A DNA stretch of 64,000 bases from Flavobacterium sp. J27 (lineage in GTDB: Bacteria; Bacteroidota; Bacteroidia; Flavobacteriales; Flavobacteriaceae). The position numbers and the translations under genes are program-made. The notes below the pieces were generated by a model. The model was not told the origin of the DNA. It saw only the letters and a list, made by a program, of their open reading frames with translations, and did no database searches. Below are positions 19,601 through 28,247 of the stretch, one piece after another (the stretch's first letter is position 1; every line of letters starts with the position of its first letter). Where the stretch lies: assembly GCF_004303025.1 (NCBI RefSeq), contig NZ_PJQW01000001.1, forward strand, positions 393,435 to 457,434. Direction: 5' to 3'.

Positions 19601-19895
19601 TAAAATGAGTACAACTAAAGTTATTGAAAAAACTATTTTTGAAGAGAAAACTTTAAATGAGTCAATAGTATTATTTCCAAATCCAGTAACAGATAGATTG
19701 ACTATTGCTTCTGATAAGGCAATAATCAATAGTGTGATTATTACAGCTATGGATGGAAAGATTATTTACAGTAATCAAAGAGTAAATACATCTAAATTAG
19801 AATTAGACACCTCTAGTTATCAAGGTGGCATTTATATGGTCTCTATAACCACTATAAATGGGATGGGTTTTGTAAAGAAACTCGTTAAAAATTAA
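16650..19895 (+). CDS. T9SS-exported putative metalloprotease
   Basis: A 1081-residue protein with a signal peptide ending QTVFGQ. It contains a zinc-protease motif HEVTHALGF (His235, Glu236, His239) in the N-terminal domain, inside a region resembling secreted Bacteroidota metallopeptidases. The usual third metzincin histidine is not at the expected place, so activity is likely but not proven. Around residues 525-750 lies a beta-sandwich-like region starting SCDLVSNGDFE, similar to carbohydrate-binding modules; Ig-like/HYR-like segments follow. The last about 80 residues (LFPNPVTDRLTI ... GGIYMVSI ... FVKKLVKN) are a type A T9SS sorting domain. Expected on the cell surface or outside. Confidence 0.88.
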   Translation: MRKLIFINLLAFLMLQTVFGQISPVDEIKYSPNGYFETVFDHYGNSYQLKDLLAGADVKVENTTYKSTLSVCNSGIFELYFEDNWFGNSATTAQQDARKAVICQVFHDLSDFIVTPLKDIGNTTKVKIWVRNINNLQDVPSNVLGLATSFYTMPYNATSNFGGIIDNEIWKTITLGNDSYSTFTFPLTVSNSNQTSSGNFYHGMMAFNFNNFSWNTNLMNSSPFEQYDLYSVVLHEVTHALGFSSLIDDNGESSLGIGYNYFTRYDALLKNDVGNQNLIVNSGSCSMYNYSFNGALNTSILHPNENNCVTDQTTCSTAIKFVGLTNTSPVYTPNCFESGSSLSHFEDQCIALPNQGNNTYFTMSNVTGLGTTKRFLKPEERNTLSDIGYVLNNIYGDNTIVANSYISYGGSITTGNRVAGSNDGTNTLNNTYVFSGDVGSTIYITNLLTNDVNANTFECLQDVFDATANIPITNGSNSTTVMFSSMVEGLHLLRYVPVSISGQEGNISYVYVYVYENNSCAPSSCDLVSNGDFETLTVPNQLPNDLGGIEYACGWHPINNATPDYFHANSNNSIVQVPCNLRGYELDNVSGNNAYAGMIISTGFQHPALPYPYYESIRTTLNSPLVPNTTYQLSFDLSLADKFAANAYKIQAYLSTTIVPIAGYGGITNYNTNMFRTYNTFSTQTDGWQKIVFTFTTDATAGERFLYLGGLDNAPYLSNANPVISAIAGCFTGNNLNSNNSNNGTYYIDNVSLISLNGGSFDLPNEVCNNTTVNDLNSYLIGINSNGIFSGNGVVDTNGIYSFDASIAGVGNHTITYTHTNSNGCEVKTYANIEVVSDKIIPEFDPIAPICFGGIITLPTTSVNFIDGSWSPAVNNTVTTTYTFTPNVNQCGAVTTTLTVEVLPVNDPSCSSNPCPADLTLSTPETNPTIVYKTENWIKANSSYEVDGENVTMKAGDYIVFEPNTHLKAGSEVTALIEVCTPTSKMSTTKVIEKTIFEEKTLNESIVLFPNPVTDRLTIASDKAIINSVIITAMDGKIIYSNQRVNTSKLELDTSSYQGGIYMVSITTINGMGFVKKLVKN

Positions 19896-19904
19896 TTTTG
19901 TCAC

Positions 19905-19934
19905 AAAGGCTAACTGAAAAGTTAGCCTTTTTTA
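19905..19934 (+). terminator. Intrinsic terminator after the T9SS protease gene
   Basis: A perfect 10-bp stem (AAAGGCTAAC with GTTAGCCTTT, loop TGAAAA) is followed by a T run, 10 bases after the stop codon. Confidence 0.92.
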
Positions 19935-20012
19935 TTAATTAGAAATTATTTCAGAAATAAATGGAAGAACAATATAAATATTGTAGCATTTTAGAAATTA
20001 CACGAAATGTAT

Positions 20013-20669
20013 TTATTTACTAATGCTGTAAATGTAATTTTTTTCAGCAAAATTTTCATTTAATAGGACTGTTTCAAAAGATAAGAGGTACTTTTGAGCG
20101 ATGTCACTTATTCTTTCAATAGCACAGTCTTCAGACAAAATCATAAGCGTATTTTGAAAATGAACTTGATGCTTCAATTGATGGAATAGTTTTTCAAAAT
20201 ATTCAAAATTGGCTCCACAAAACCATGCTTTTTCTACTATGTTTTTAGGGTTTTTAGGGTAATAAGGAGGGTTGATGATGATATAATCGAACGATTTTTT
20301 TTCTAATGAGTCAAATAAATCAGATTCTAAAATTGTTATAGAGAGATGATTCTTTTTTGCGTTTTTTTCTAAATAAAGTAATGCAATTTGATTAATATCT
20401 GTAGCAGTAACGGAAGCTCCTTTTTTTGCTGCTGAAAGTGAAATAATACCACTTCCACAGCCTAATTCTAAAAACGTCTTGTCTTTTAAATCTAGTGGTT
20501 GAATAAAATCTAATAGTATTTTAGTACTAAAGGTTAAATGAGGAGGAAAAACTTTTGGATGGATTTCAATGGAAATTGAATCATAATAATATTTTCTAGG
20601 CTTATAATAATAAACTTTTAAAGCATATTTTAGAAACGGGTGTGTTATTTTTTTAATAAAATTTCTCAT
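20013..20669 (-). CDS. Class I SAM-dependent methyltransferase with NPPY motif
   Basis: A 218-residue enzyme with SAM motif I FLELGCGSGIISLSAAKKGA and motif IV IINPPYYPKNP. The NPPY tetrad is characteristic of enzymes methylating amide or exocyclic nitrogens (PrmC/HemK, RlmA-type, DNA N6), so the target might be a protein glutamine, RNA or small molecule. It is shorter than PrmC and has no PrmC N-terminal domain. The start lies 10 bases after the radical SAM stop, so it ends the left half-operon of the unusual gene cluster. Function within that cluster is unknown. Confidence 0.8.
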   Translation of the reverse strand: MRNFIKKITHPFLKYALKVYYYKPRKYYYDSISIEIHPKVFPPHLTFSTKILLDFIQPLDLKDKTFLELGCGSGIISLSAAKKGASVTATDINQIALLYLEKNAKKNHLSITILESDLFDSLEKKSFDYIIINPPYYPKNPKNIVEKAWFCGANFEYFEKLFHQLKHQVHFQNTLMILSEDCAIERISDIAQKYLLSFETVLLNENFAEKNYIYSISK

Positions 20670-20679
20670 GTGATTTGTA

Positions 20680-22203
20680 TCATTCTGAATAGAATCCTTC
20701 TATTTCAGGTTGGCGGTATTTCCAAAGTTTATGAAGTATTTTTATTTCGTAAGGATAATGATAAAAATTGGTTTTATACCGAATACCAGAAACTAATTTT
20801 AGTAATTGTTTCTTATATCCTTTTATTCTAAAGTCTGAAGCCGTAGGATAATATCCATTTAAAACTGTTTCGAAGTTTTTAATTGTATCAATCATATAAG
20901 GTTTTAACCAAGGCGTTAAAGGGTTTTTTCTTAAGTCAAAATTTTCCCAGCTAGGAGAGATCCAATCTTCTAGTTTTTTGGGAAATGAAAAACCAGCATC
21001 TAAAATTTGTTGGTACAATTCTGACCCTTCCGTTGGAACTGGACTGTATAGATAAATAATTATTTCAGTGTTTGGGTTAATTACTTTAATTTCTTTAATA
21101 AAATTAATATCCCATAAAATTTGTTTGTACACTTCTTGCTCTGTTTTGGCTGGCATACCTAATACAAAAGAAAGTTCGGGAATAATATCGGCATTTTTCA
21201 TACGAAGCACAAAATCCTTAATCATTTGTCCTGTTTGTGTTCCGCCTTTGTTCATTTGTTTTAAAATTAAATCGTTGCCCGTTTCAGCACCTAAAAAAAT
21301 CATTTTGCAACCGGCTTTTCGCATGAGTTTTAAATCATCATCACTATACATGTTAATAGTATCTATGCGTCCTTCTCCCCAATAACTGATGTTGTCATTT
21401 AGAATTAATTCTGAAAATTCTAATACTCTTTTCTTGGAAGTGAAGAAATTGTTGTCATGAAATTCAATGGCGTCAATATCGTATTTCTCTTTAAAATAAA
21501 TTACATCTTCATAAATTCTTTGAGCAGACATCCCTTTCCATTTGGCGTTATATATGGGCACAACCGCACAAAAAGAACAGGAAAATGGGCATCCCATACT
21601 AGAATGATACGATAATGTTTTATGACCCATAAACGTTTTTGCTAAATAATTTCTTACAGGATAAAAAGTATTCAGATATTCATAAGGAAATTTTGGCAAA
21701 GTATCTTGATCAAGTAGTGCTTCAACAGCAGTTTTTACGATTTTACCTTTATCGTCTTTAAAAATTAAGTTTTTAATGAGGATTAAGTTTTCTTTTTGAT
21801 TGTTCTCTATGGTGTGGATTAATTCAGGAAAGGTGTTGTCTCCAGGGCCATTAATAATATAGTCCACATATCCAGATTGTAAAGAAACTTTATATTGATT
21901 GGAAGCAAAATAACCACCCCAAACGGTAACAATATGGGGAAATTGTTCTTTGATTTTTTTTGTAAAAGGAATCGCTTGACGCAATTGTGGTCCAGGCATA
22001 ACGGTAGAACCAAAATATTTAAATTTGCCTGTTTTTAAATAGTTTTCAATGGTTTGCCACGGATTTTTCTCTAAATTTCCATCTACAAAAACATACTCAT
22101 ATTTTCCATGAATGGAAGCTCCTACTTGTAAAATAGAATTCGGAATTCGATGCTTACTATTAGCACTTTTAGGGTTGAATAGGATGATTTTGGATTGTTT
22201 CAA
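20680..22203 (-). CDS. Radical SAM enzyme with cobalamin-binding-type N-terminal domain (third of cluster)
   Basis: With a TTG start at 22201-22203 the protein has 507 residues; the frame is open 37 codons further but that part lies inside the flippase gene, so TTG in a 4-base overlap (TTGA) is preferred. The first about 170 residues form a B12-binding-like Rossmann domain (TVWGGYFASNQY, DYIINGPGDNTFPELI), lacking the DxHxxG base-off motif. The radical SAM CxxxCxxC is at Cys205, Cys209, Cys212 (GCPFSCSFC). A GAETGN block follows. This is the BchE/HpnJ-like group that does methylations, ring rearrangements or C-C bond chemistry. Substrate unknown. Confidence 0.88.
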   Translation of the reverse strand: MKQSKIILFNPKSANSKHRIPNSILQVGASIHGKYEYVFVDGNLEKNPWQTIENYLKTGKFKYFGSTVMPGPQLRQAIPFTKKIKEQFPHIVTVWGGYFASNQYKVSLQSGYVDYIINGPGDNTFPELIHTIENNQKENLILIKNLIFKDDKGKIVKTAVEALLDQDTLPKFPYEYLNTFYPVRNYLAKTFMGHKTLSYHSSMGCPFSCSFCAVVPIYNAKWKGMSAQRIYEDVIYFKEKYDIDAIEFHDNNFFTSKKRVLEFSELILNDNISYWGEGRIDTINMYSDDDLKLMRKAGCKMIFLGAETGNDLILKQMNKGGTQTGQMIKDFVLRMKNADIIPELSFVLGMPAKTEQEVYKQILWDINFIKEIKVINPNTEIIIYLYSPVPTEGSELYQQILDAGFSFPKKLEDWISPSWENFDLRKNPLTPWLKPYMIDTIKNFETVLNGYYPTASDFRIKGYKKQLLKLVSGIRYKTNFYHYPYEIKILHKLWKYRQPEIEGFYSE

Positions 22204-23363
22204 AATTTGAATTTTAAATATTGATATGTAGTAAATATTTGTGAAATGGCAGAACCCAATAATGCTCCTTTTATTCCATATCCATAATATAATAATGAGA
22301 AGGATATTATACAATTAATTATCATTGCTTTTATTCCAGTATTTAAAATATACTTTTGATTGTTTTCCTTATAGAAACGAATTATTTTGACAGCATATAA
22401 ATAAGGTGGTAAAGTAATAAAAAAACCTAATAAATAAAAGTAGAAATCCAGTTTGAACTTATAAATATAAGTTATAATTAAATGAAAAATAAATAGATTC
22501 GCTATTACTATGAATGGTGAAATAATTGATATATATCTTTGAATTAGTTCCATAGATTTAATTTTTATGCGATATAAATTTTTTATAAATGGTAAAATCA
22601 TAAATGTTGCAATCGAATGAATTAAAATAAAATAAGAAGTAATAATTTGATAAATAGCAATATTCTCGTTTTTTTCAAAAAAAGTAACTATTAAGAAATC
22701 AGTTCTCGATTGTAAGAAACCAATTAAGTTTAAGAGGAAAAAAGATAAAGATGAAAATAAGATAATTTTATTTGTAGTAAAATGATTTTTTTTTAATTCA
22801 ATAAAATTTATCCTTATGTATAATAAAGCTCTAATAAATTGATAAAAAGAATAAAAAAATAATAATTGAATACTATTTAAATCTGGATGTAAAAACAATG
22901 TTGCAGTTAAAATTATAAAAGAAATTATTTCAATTAATATTGCTTTAAGAAAGTCTTTTTTGTAAATCCAAAAAACTTCTAAAGATTGTGAAATGAATCC
23001 ACTAATAAACCATAAAAAAAGGATTGAAGCTTCAGTAATTGAGAAAAATAGGAATGTAATAATAGTAAATGGTATAAGTAAAATAAATCTTGTATTAAAA
23101 TTTAAATAAAAATTATAAATAATTTTATTTGGTGCTTTGCTAAAATCTCTTAATAAGTATTCTTTATTTCCCCAATTTAAAATTAATAGTATAATACTTG
23201 AGTATAAAAAATATGTAACAAAATTACCCCATAAATCTTTAGAGTAGAAATGAATTATATATAAAGACAAACTCAATCCAAAAATTTGATTGATAGTTTG
23301 TTTTAATGAATTTGTTAAAATTGTATATAGTCTTTTGCTTAACTTTTTTAATTTATTGTTCAA
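22200..23363 (-). CDS. Polysaccharide flippase-like (Wzx/MATE-type) membrane protein
   Basis: A 387-residue protein with about ten hydrophobic segments, starting MNNKLKKLSKRLYTILTNSL and showing the N-terminal layout of oligosaccharide flippases (QTINQIFGLSLSLYIIHFYS, then a DLWGNFVTYFLYSS segment). Such proteins turn lipid-linked glycans across the inner membrane. It overlaps both its neighbours by 4 bases, so it belongs to the same operon as the radical SAM gene. Distant similarity, by eye only. Confidence 0.72.
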   Translation of the reverse strand: MNNKLKKLSKRLYTILTNSLKQTINQIFGLSLSLYIIHFYSKDLWGNFVTYFLYSSIILLILNWGNKEYLLRDFSKAPNKIIYNFYLNFNTRFILLIPFTIITFLFFSITEASILFLWFISGFISQSLEVFWIYKKDFLKAILIEIISFIILTATLFLHPDLNSIQLLFFYSFYQFIRALLYIRINFIELKKNHFTTNKIILFSSLSFFLLNLIGFLQSRTDFLIVTFFEKNENIAIYQIITSYFILIHSIATFMILPFIKNLYRIKIKSMELIQRYISIISPFIVIANLFIFHLIITYIYKFKLDFYFYLLGFFITLPPYLYAVKIIRFYKENNQKYILNTGIKAMIINCIISFSLLYYGYGIKGALLGSAISQIFTTYQYLKFKF

Positions 23364-24235
23364 ATTATTTTATATTTCGAATTATTTAAAAGCCAAATTT
23401 TATGTAAATGATATAAAGGTTTTTTTAATTGGTTAATTTTTTTTTCATTAATAATTTTAGAGATATAGATAGATTGATTTTCAAATTCTATTTTTGAAAC
23501 CAACGATAATTCAAAATATTTTAATATAATATTTGGTAATATAATATCATTAATTTTAAGAGTATTAATTTTTTCTTTTTTGCAAATAAATTTTCCCAAT
23601 GAATATACTTGTTTATAATCTTCAGCAGCTGGCTGACTTAAAAAAAAAGTATTTCCAATTTTTAATTCATTAATAGATTGATTTGTATTTCGAACTCCAA
23701 TTGTAATGTGGTTTTTTTTAATTGCACATAAATCTATAGGAAAATGATTTTCTTTTTGATTAAATATCGAAACTAACCATACTTGTTTTGGAATACTGAA
23801 AAGCGCAACTAATTTTTTATAAATATCAAAATTAAATTCATTAAAAAAATTAGATTTTTTTCTTTGACTTAAATTATAAATTCTTTTTAAATAAATTCTT
23901 TTTATGAGATTAAGATGCAGCTTTGCATTTATTACTTCAAATAAGTATATTTTATCAGATTCTATTTCTATACTTCTAATGTATTTTAAACCTAGTATTG
24001 CATTGACTTTGTTATGATTGATGAATGAGTAAAGTTTCAATGAATTTGTATTTAAATCGTGATCTTCAATATCTTTAGAAAATGAAATTTGAACAATCAT
24101 TGGTTCATATAACACCTGATTTAAATTACAGTTTACCCAATCATTAGCAATAAATATTTTAAAAAGTATAATTACTTTTTCATTAAAGGAGACTGGTTGG
24201 TATTCTTTTAATTTTCTGATTTTCAATAGATTCAT
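23360..24235 (-). CDS. Unknown protein, possible flavin-reductase-like split barrel
   Basis: A 291-residue soluble protein that I do not firmly recognise. Residues about 150-215 (PKQVWLVSIFNQKENHFPID, ... HITIGVRNTNQSINELKIGN, ... YKQVYSLGKF) follow the order seen in FMN-binding flavin-reductase-like domains: a PR-like strand, a turn, the 'IGV ... T..NI' element and the V..LGKF element. The N-terminal 130 residues have no clear match. The composition is rich in Lys, Ile and Asn, like its neighbours. First gene of the left half-operon; its stop overlaps the flippase start (ATGA). The flavin assignment is weak. Confidence 0.4.
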   Translation of the reverse strand: MNLLKIRKLKEYQPVSFNEKVIILFKIFIANDWVNCNLNQVLYEPMIVQISFSKDIEDHDLNTNSLKLYSFINHNKVNAILGLKYIRSIEIESDKIYLFEVINAKLHLNLIKRIYLKRIYNLSQRKKSNFFNEFNFDIYKKLVALFSIPKQVWLVSIFNQKENHFPIDLCAIKKNHITIGVRNTNQSINELKIGNTFFLSQPAAEDYKQVYSLGKFICKKEKINTLKINDIILPNIILKYFELSLVSKIEFENQSIYISKIINEKKINQLKKPLYHLHKIWLLNNSKYKII

Positions 24236-24380
24236 TTTGATTTAGTTTTTATAAAGGTATAATATCTATTTCTCTGTCTTTAACGATATAAAAATATTAC
24301 TTTTTGTTGTTTTTAATTATATAAGCAAATTAGTATATAATTTCAATTGTTTTTTTATTTAAAAATTACGAAACTATATA

Positions 24381-24388
24381 TATATTTG
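24381..24388 (+). promoter_or_regulatory. -7 promoter element of the GT39-type gene
   Basis: TATATTTG matches TAnnTTTG and lies 11 bases before the ATG at 24400. No TTG at the usual distance, so only the -7 half is supported. Confidence 0.4.
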
Positions 24389-24399
24389 AAATAAAAAAA

Positions 24400-25902
24400 A
24401 TGAACTTTATCTATCCAAGAATAAAGATAATAAATAAGTTTTTACTTGTGATTTTTGTGATAGTTTCAATTTTTGTAAAAGTTTATCAAATTGGTTATAG
24501 AAGTTTTTTTCAAGATGAGTTATATTCTGTTTCAGCTGCTTTAGAACCTAATTTTGATTTGTTTTTAAATAATTGGGTATTATATGATTCGAATGCTCCA
24601 TTATATTATTTTTTTTTGAGATTGTGGTTAAAAATAATTCCTGCAACAGAATTTTGGATTCGCTTACCTTCGGTTATTTTTGTCTTGTTAGCTTCTTTTA
24701 TTTTAATAAACGGAATAAAAAAAAGATTTAATAATGATACTTGGTTTTATCTTTTGTTGTTTATTTTAACAAGTTATGGTTTTCTTTTTTTTGCTCAAGA
24801 AGCTAGAGCATATGGATTGTTACTTCTTTTAATTAGTTTACAATTATTAACTTTTATAGATTTACTTCAATGTAAAAAAGAGGAAAATAAAAGTAGATTC
24901 ATTTTACTTTTTACTTTTTTTTCACTTTTAGCATCTTACACTCATTATACAGGAATACTTTTTAGTTGTATTTTATATTCTATATTAATTTTTGAATTTA
25001 GATCAGATTTGTTTTTTCTAAAAAAAATTTTAGTATCAATTTTGTTATTACTAGCTTTAGGTTTACTCTGGATGAATAACTTTTTATTCTTCTTTCATTT
25101 AGATAAATCAATGATTATACATCAAAAATGGGCAATTTTAAAAAGTATAATACCAATGCTGTTTTTTGGGTATTCAATTATTGGAAAATATTTTTCAATA
25201 CTAATGATTTTAATTTATTTTTATAGTAGCTTTGTTTTACTAAAAAATTTTGTTTTACTAAAAAAAGTTAATAAAATCATTGTTAAGCTTGGCGTTTTCT
25301 CATTTGGTGTTTTATTTCTATCACCTTTTATACCTTATTTGTTTTCATATAGACATTATATTTTTTTAATTCCAATTATTCTTTTAGCGTTTTCTATTTT
25401 AATTTGTAGTTTTTTTAAAATTTCAGAATATCAGAAAAGTATTTTGTTGCTTTTTGGAATTTTAATTGTTGTAAATCAAGGGTTTGTGCATTACAAATCA
25501 GATAGAGAGAATTGGAGACAAACTGTCGATTATGTTGCAGAAAACCTAAAAGATAAAAACACAAAAGTGATTATCATTGGAGAACCATGGGAAAGTAGTC
25601 CGAAAGAATATCTATTAAAAAATAGAGGAGATTTAAATCTTTCAATTAGAAGAAAAACCTATTATCTATATTATTTCAATCAACTTGCTGATAATAAAAA
25701 AATAGATATTGTTGTTTTGAGACCTAGCAATAAAATAATTGAAGAATATATCAATAAAGAACTTTTGACAAATGATAAAGTTTTTGTTTTATTATATACC
25801 GGAGGTTTTTCAAAAGACATTAATAATCTTAAAATTAATGGAATTGTTGATAAAAAAGAGTTTTATGGTCATGTAGTTTTTACATGTACAAAAAAATATT
25901 AG
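24400..25902 (+). CDS. GT39-type (ArnT/PMT-like) membrane glycosyltransferase
   Basis: A 500-residue protein with about ten membrane segments. Just after the first helix it has SFFQDELYSVSAALEP, the DE-containing first periplasmic loop of GT-C enzymes, followed by NWVLYDSNAPLYYFFLRLW and FWIRLPSVIF, which match the ArnT/PMT superfamily. These use a polyprenyl-phosphate sugar to glycosylate lipids or proteins on the outer face of the membrane. It is the only plus-strand gene in the cluster and sits between its two halves; the GT2 gene could supply its donor. Confidence 0.85.
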   Translation: MNFIYPRIKIINKFLLVIFVIVSIFVKVYQIGYRSFFQDELYSVSAALEPNFDLFLNNWVLYDSNAPLYYFFLRLWLKIIPATEFWIRLPSVIFVLLASFILINGIKKRFNNDTWFYLLLFILTSYGFLFFAQEARAYGLLLLLISLQLLTFIDLLQCKKEENKSRFILLFTFFSLLASYTHYTGILFSCILYSILIFEFRSDLFFLKKILVSILLLLALGLLWMNNFLFFFHLDKSMIIHQKWAILKSIIPMLFFGYSIIGKYFSILMILIYFYSSFVLLKNFVLLKKVNKIIVKLGVFSFGVLFLSPFIPYLFSYRHYIFLIPIILLAFSILICSFFKISEYQKSILLLFGILIVVNQGFVHYKSDRENWRQTVDYVAENLKDKNTKVIIIGEPWESSPKEYLLKNRGDLNLSIRRKTYYLYYFNQLADNKKIDIVVLRPSNKIIEEYINKELLTNDKVFVLLYTGGFSKDINNLKINGIVDKKEFYGHVVFTCTKKY

Positions 25903-25950
25903 TCATAAAAAGAGTTGCAGTTTTTTAATTTATAATAACCTAGAATTTAA

Positions 25951-27504
25951 TTATAATTCAATCTTTCTTAAGTTATAAAAACCAATTCCTCTCCCTTCAT
26001 CTGAAAGAAAAATAACTTCTGTATTATTTATTAATAATGGTTTTGCTTTGTTGTTTTTATCAAAAGTAAGTTGTTTATTATCATAAAAAACTTGCTCATT
26101 TTTTATATCAAGTTCTTTCCATGTAGCTACTTTGAAGGGGATGCTTTTTTTGTTTTCTCCTTTTTCATTCCAATAGAAATAGGTCAATTGGTTATCATTT
26201 ACAGTATAATCATAAATTAAAATGGGTGTTTTTTCAGCTAAAAGAGGTTTGTTTTTTTCTAAGGTTTCTTGTTTAAAAAAACTTCCTATAAGTAATATAA
26301 AAAAACTTACAGCAAAAGACTTGACTAAAGTAGATTTCTTAAAAAAATATATTAGAAACAATAAAGAAAAAGCAACCAATAAAAATAGTCTTAAAAATGA
26401 AAAAGGGAAAGTTTTTTCAATAAAAAAAGACACAGAAAAATTATTTATAAAAAACAAAATTGCTCCCAAAATTATTTTTTTTAAAACTGAAATTTTACTT
26501 AAAAGGAAAGTAATAAGAGGGAATAACATTACTATAAAAGAATATGTACTTCCATAAGGTGAAAACAGAATGCTAGCTAAAATCCAAAAGCTGAATACAT
26601 GCAAATTGTTTTTACAGCTCCTTGTAATGAAATATCCAAGTGATATAAGCCCGAATTTGAATGCTAAAAGTAAAAAGGGAAAATACCTAGATACATGAAA
26701 AAGAGGTTTTGGGTTTTCAATTGTATCAAACACAAACATTCGTTTTAAAAACATAAAAACTGATTGGTAGTTATCTACAAAAGAATTTGCGATTTCACCA
26801 TTAGATGCTTTGGGTAAAACCGAAGAGATAAAGAATAACCAAACATCTATTCCAGAACATAAAATTGAAATGGATAAAAATAAAATTCCAAAAAGAATAG
26901 CGTAAAGAACTAGTTTAAATTCTTTTTTAAATAAGAAAAAGAAAATGAAAATAATTGGAAAAACTTTAAATGCAATAGCAAAACTTAAATAGAAAGCTGT
27001 TTTTTTAAATTGTTTCTTTTCATAAGAAAGTAAGGTTTCAGATAAGAGGAAAAACAATAAGAAATATACTTGACCAAATAGTATGTTGTTTTTTATAGGT
27101 ACAAAAAATGCGAAAGGAATTAAAAATAAATATTTTAAGTTGAGGTTGTAAAATTTAAATATTCTTATGCAACTTATACTTAATAAAGTTGAAGAAAAAA
27201 GATTAAAAATAATTTTAGCTGTAGCTACAGAAAATAAATTTAATGGTGTAAAAAATAGTGCTAAAAATGGTGTGTTTGGGGCATAACTCACAAATATATT
27301 TTGATATCCTATGTCAGAAATTGCTTTATTGAATTCGTATGGTAAATAGATAGTCGAATTGAATTTACCATCAATTAAAAAGTGAGCACCAAAATAGTAA
27401 TTTGCAAAATCATGAATAGGAAAATGGATTGCTTTTACAATGTAAAATAGACAAAGAAAAAGCAATGGAATTATATTAAAATATTTTGCTATAACTGATT
27501 TCAT
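25951..27504 (-). CDS. GT87-type (DUF2029) membrane mannosyltransferase-like protein
   Basis: A 517-residue protein with about ten membrane segments. The HDFANYYFGAHFLIDGK motif in the first loop and the following YLPYEFN and YAPNTPFLALFFTPL match GT87 polyprenyl-phosphomannose-dependent alpha-mannosyltransferases. The last about 110 residues form an exported soluble domain (KTPILIYDYTVNDNQLTYFY). Its start overlaps the GT2 stop by 4 bases (ATGA). Donor and acceptor are not determined. Confidence 0.85.
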   Translation of the reverse strand: MKSVIAKYFNIIPLLFLCLFYIVKAIHFPIHDFANYYFGAHFLIDGKFNSTIYLPYEFNKAISDIGYQNIFVSYAPNTPFLALFFTPLNLFSVATAKIIFNLFSSTLLSISCIRIFKFYNLNLKYLFLIPFAFFVPIKNNILFGQVYFLLFFLLSETLLSYEKKQFKKTAFYLSFAIAFKVFPIIFIFFFLFKKEFKLVLYAILFGILFLSISILCSGIDVWLFFISSVLPKASNGEIANSFVDNYQSVFMFLKRMFVFDTIENPKPLFHVSRYFPFLLLAFKFGLISLGYFITRSCKNNLHVFSFWILASILFSPYGSTYSFIVMLFPLITFLLSKISVLKKIILGAILFFINNFSVSFFIEKTFPFSFLRLFLLVAFSLLFLIYFFKKSTLVKSFAVSFFILLIGSFFKQETLEKNKPLLAEKTPILIYDYTVNDNQLTYFYWNEKGENKKSIPFKVATWKELDIKNEQVFYDNKQLTFDKNNKAKPLLINNTEVIFLSDEGRGIGFYNLRKIEL

Positions 27505-28247
27505 ATTTTTTTAAATAAACGAAATTTTATAAGACTAGTCTTTTGAAAAAAATAAGAAAAAGAAACTCTTAAAACACCTAAACCATAAGTAACACTTCTT
27601 TTAAAATCTATGGAAGAAGCGTCTTCAAAATACTTTGCGGGACATGAAATTTCACCAATTCTTGCATTTATAAAACAACATTGCGCTAAAATTTCATTGT
27701 CAAAAACGAAGTCATCAGAATTGCTGCTAAAATCTATTTTATTTAGAATTTTAGCATTAAAACAGCGAAACCCCGTGTGGTATTCCGATAATTTTTGATT
27801 CATTAGGATATTCTGAATCAAAGTTAATATGCGATTAGAAACATATTTATAAAAAGGCATACCACCCTTTAATGCGCCCTTGCTTAAAATTCGGGAGCCT
27901 AAAACCACATCATACAAATCATTAGCCACTAAAGTAACCATGGCTGGGATTAACTTTGGCGTATATTGATAATCTGGATGTAACATTAGAATAATATCAG
28001 CATTTAATTCTATTGCTTTTTTGTAGCATGTTTTTTGGTTGGCACCATAGCCTTTGTTTTTATTATGTTGAATAATATATTGTATACCAATTTTTTTAGC
28101 AACTTGAATTGTATCATCATTACTGAAATCATCTGTTAAAATAACTTCATCGACAATTTCAAAAGGTATCTCTTCATATGTTTTTTGAAGGGTTTTAGCT
28201 GCATTGTAAGCTGGAAGAATAACTATTATTTTTTTTGAATTGAACAT
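27501..28247 (-). CDS. GT2-type glycosyltransferase (polyprenyl-phosphate sugar synthase-like)
   Basis: A 248-residue cytosolic GT-A enzyme starting MFNSKKIIVILPAYNAAKTL, with the DDFSNDDT and LMLHPDYQYTPKLIPAM elements typical of dolichyl-phosphate mannose/glucose synthase-like proteins. It has no membrane-spanning segments at the end. The obvious job is to make the polyprenyl-phosphate sugar used by the GT87 and GT39 genes beside it. It overlaps the lipoprotein stop by one base and the GT87 start by four. Confidence 0.9.
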   Translation of the reverse strand: MFNSKKIIVILPAYNAAKTLQKTYEEIPFEIVDEVILTDDFSNDDTIQVAKKIGIQYIIQHNKNKGYGANQKTCYKKAIELNADIILMLHPDYQYTPKLIPAMVTLVANDLYDVVLGSRILSKGALKGGMPFYKYVSNRILTLIQNILMNQKLSEYHTGFRCFNAKILNKIDFSSNSDDFVFDNEILAQCCFINARIGEISCPAKYFEDASSIDFKRSVTYGLGVLRVSFSYFFQKTSLIKFRLFKKI

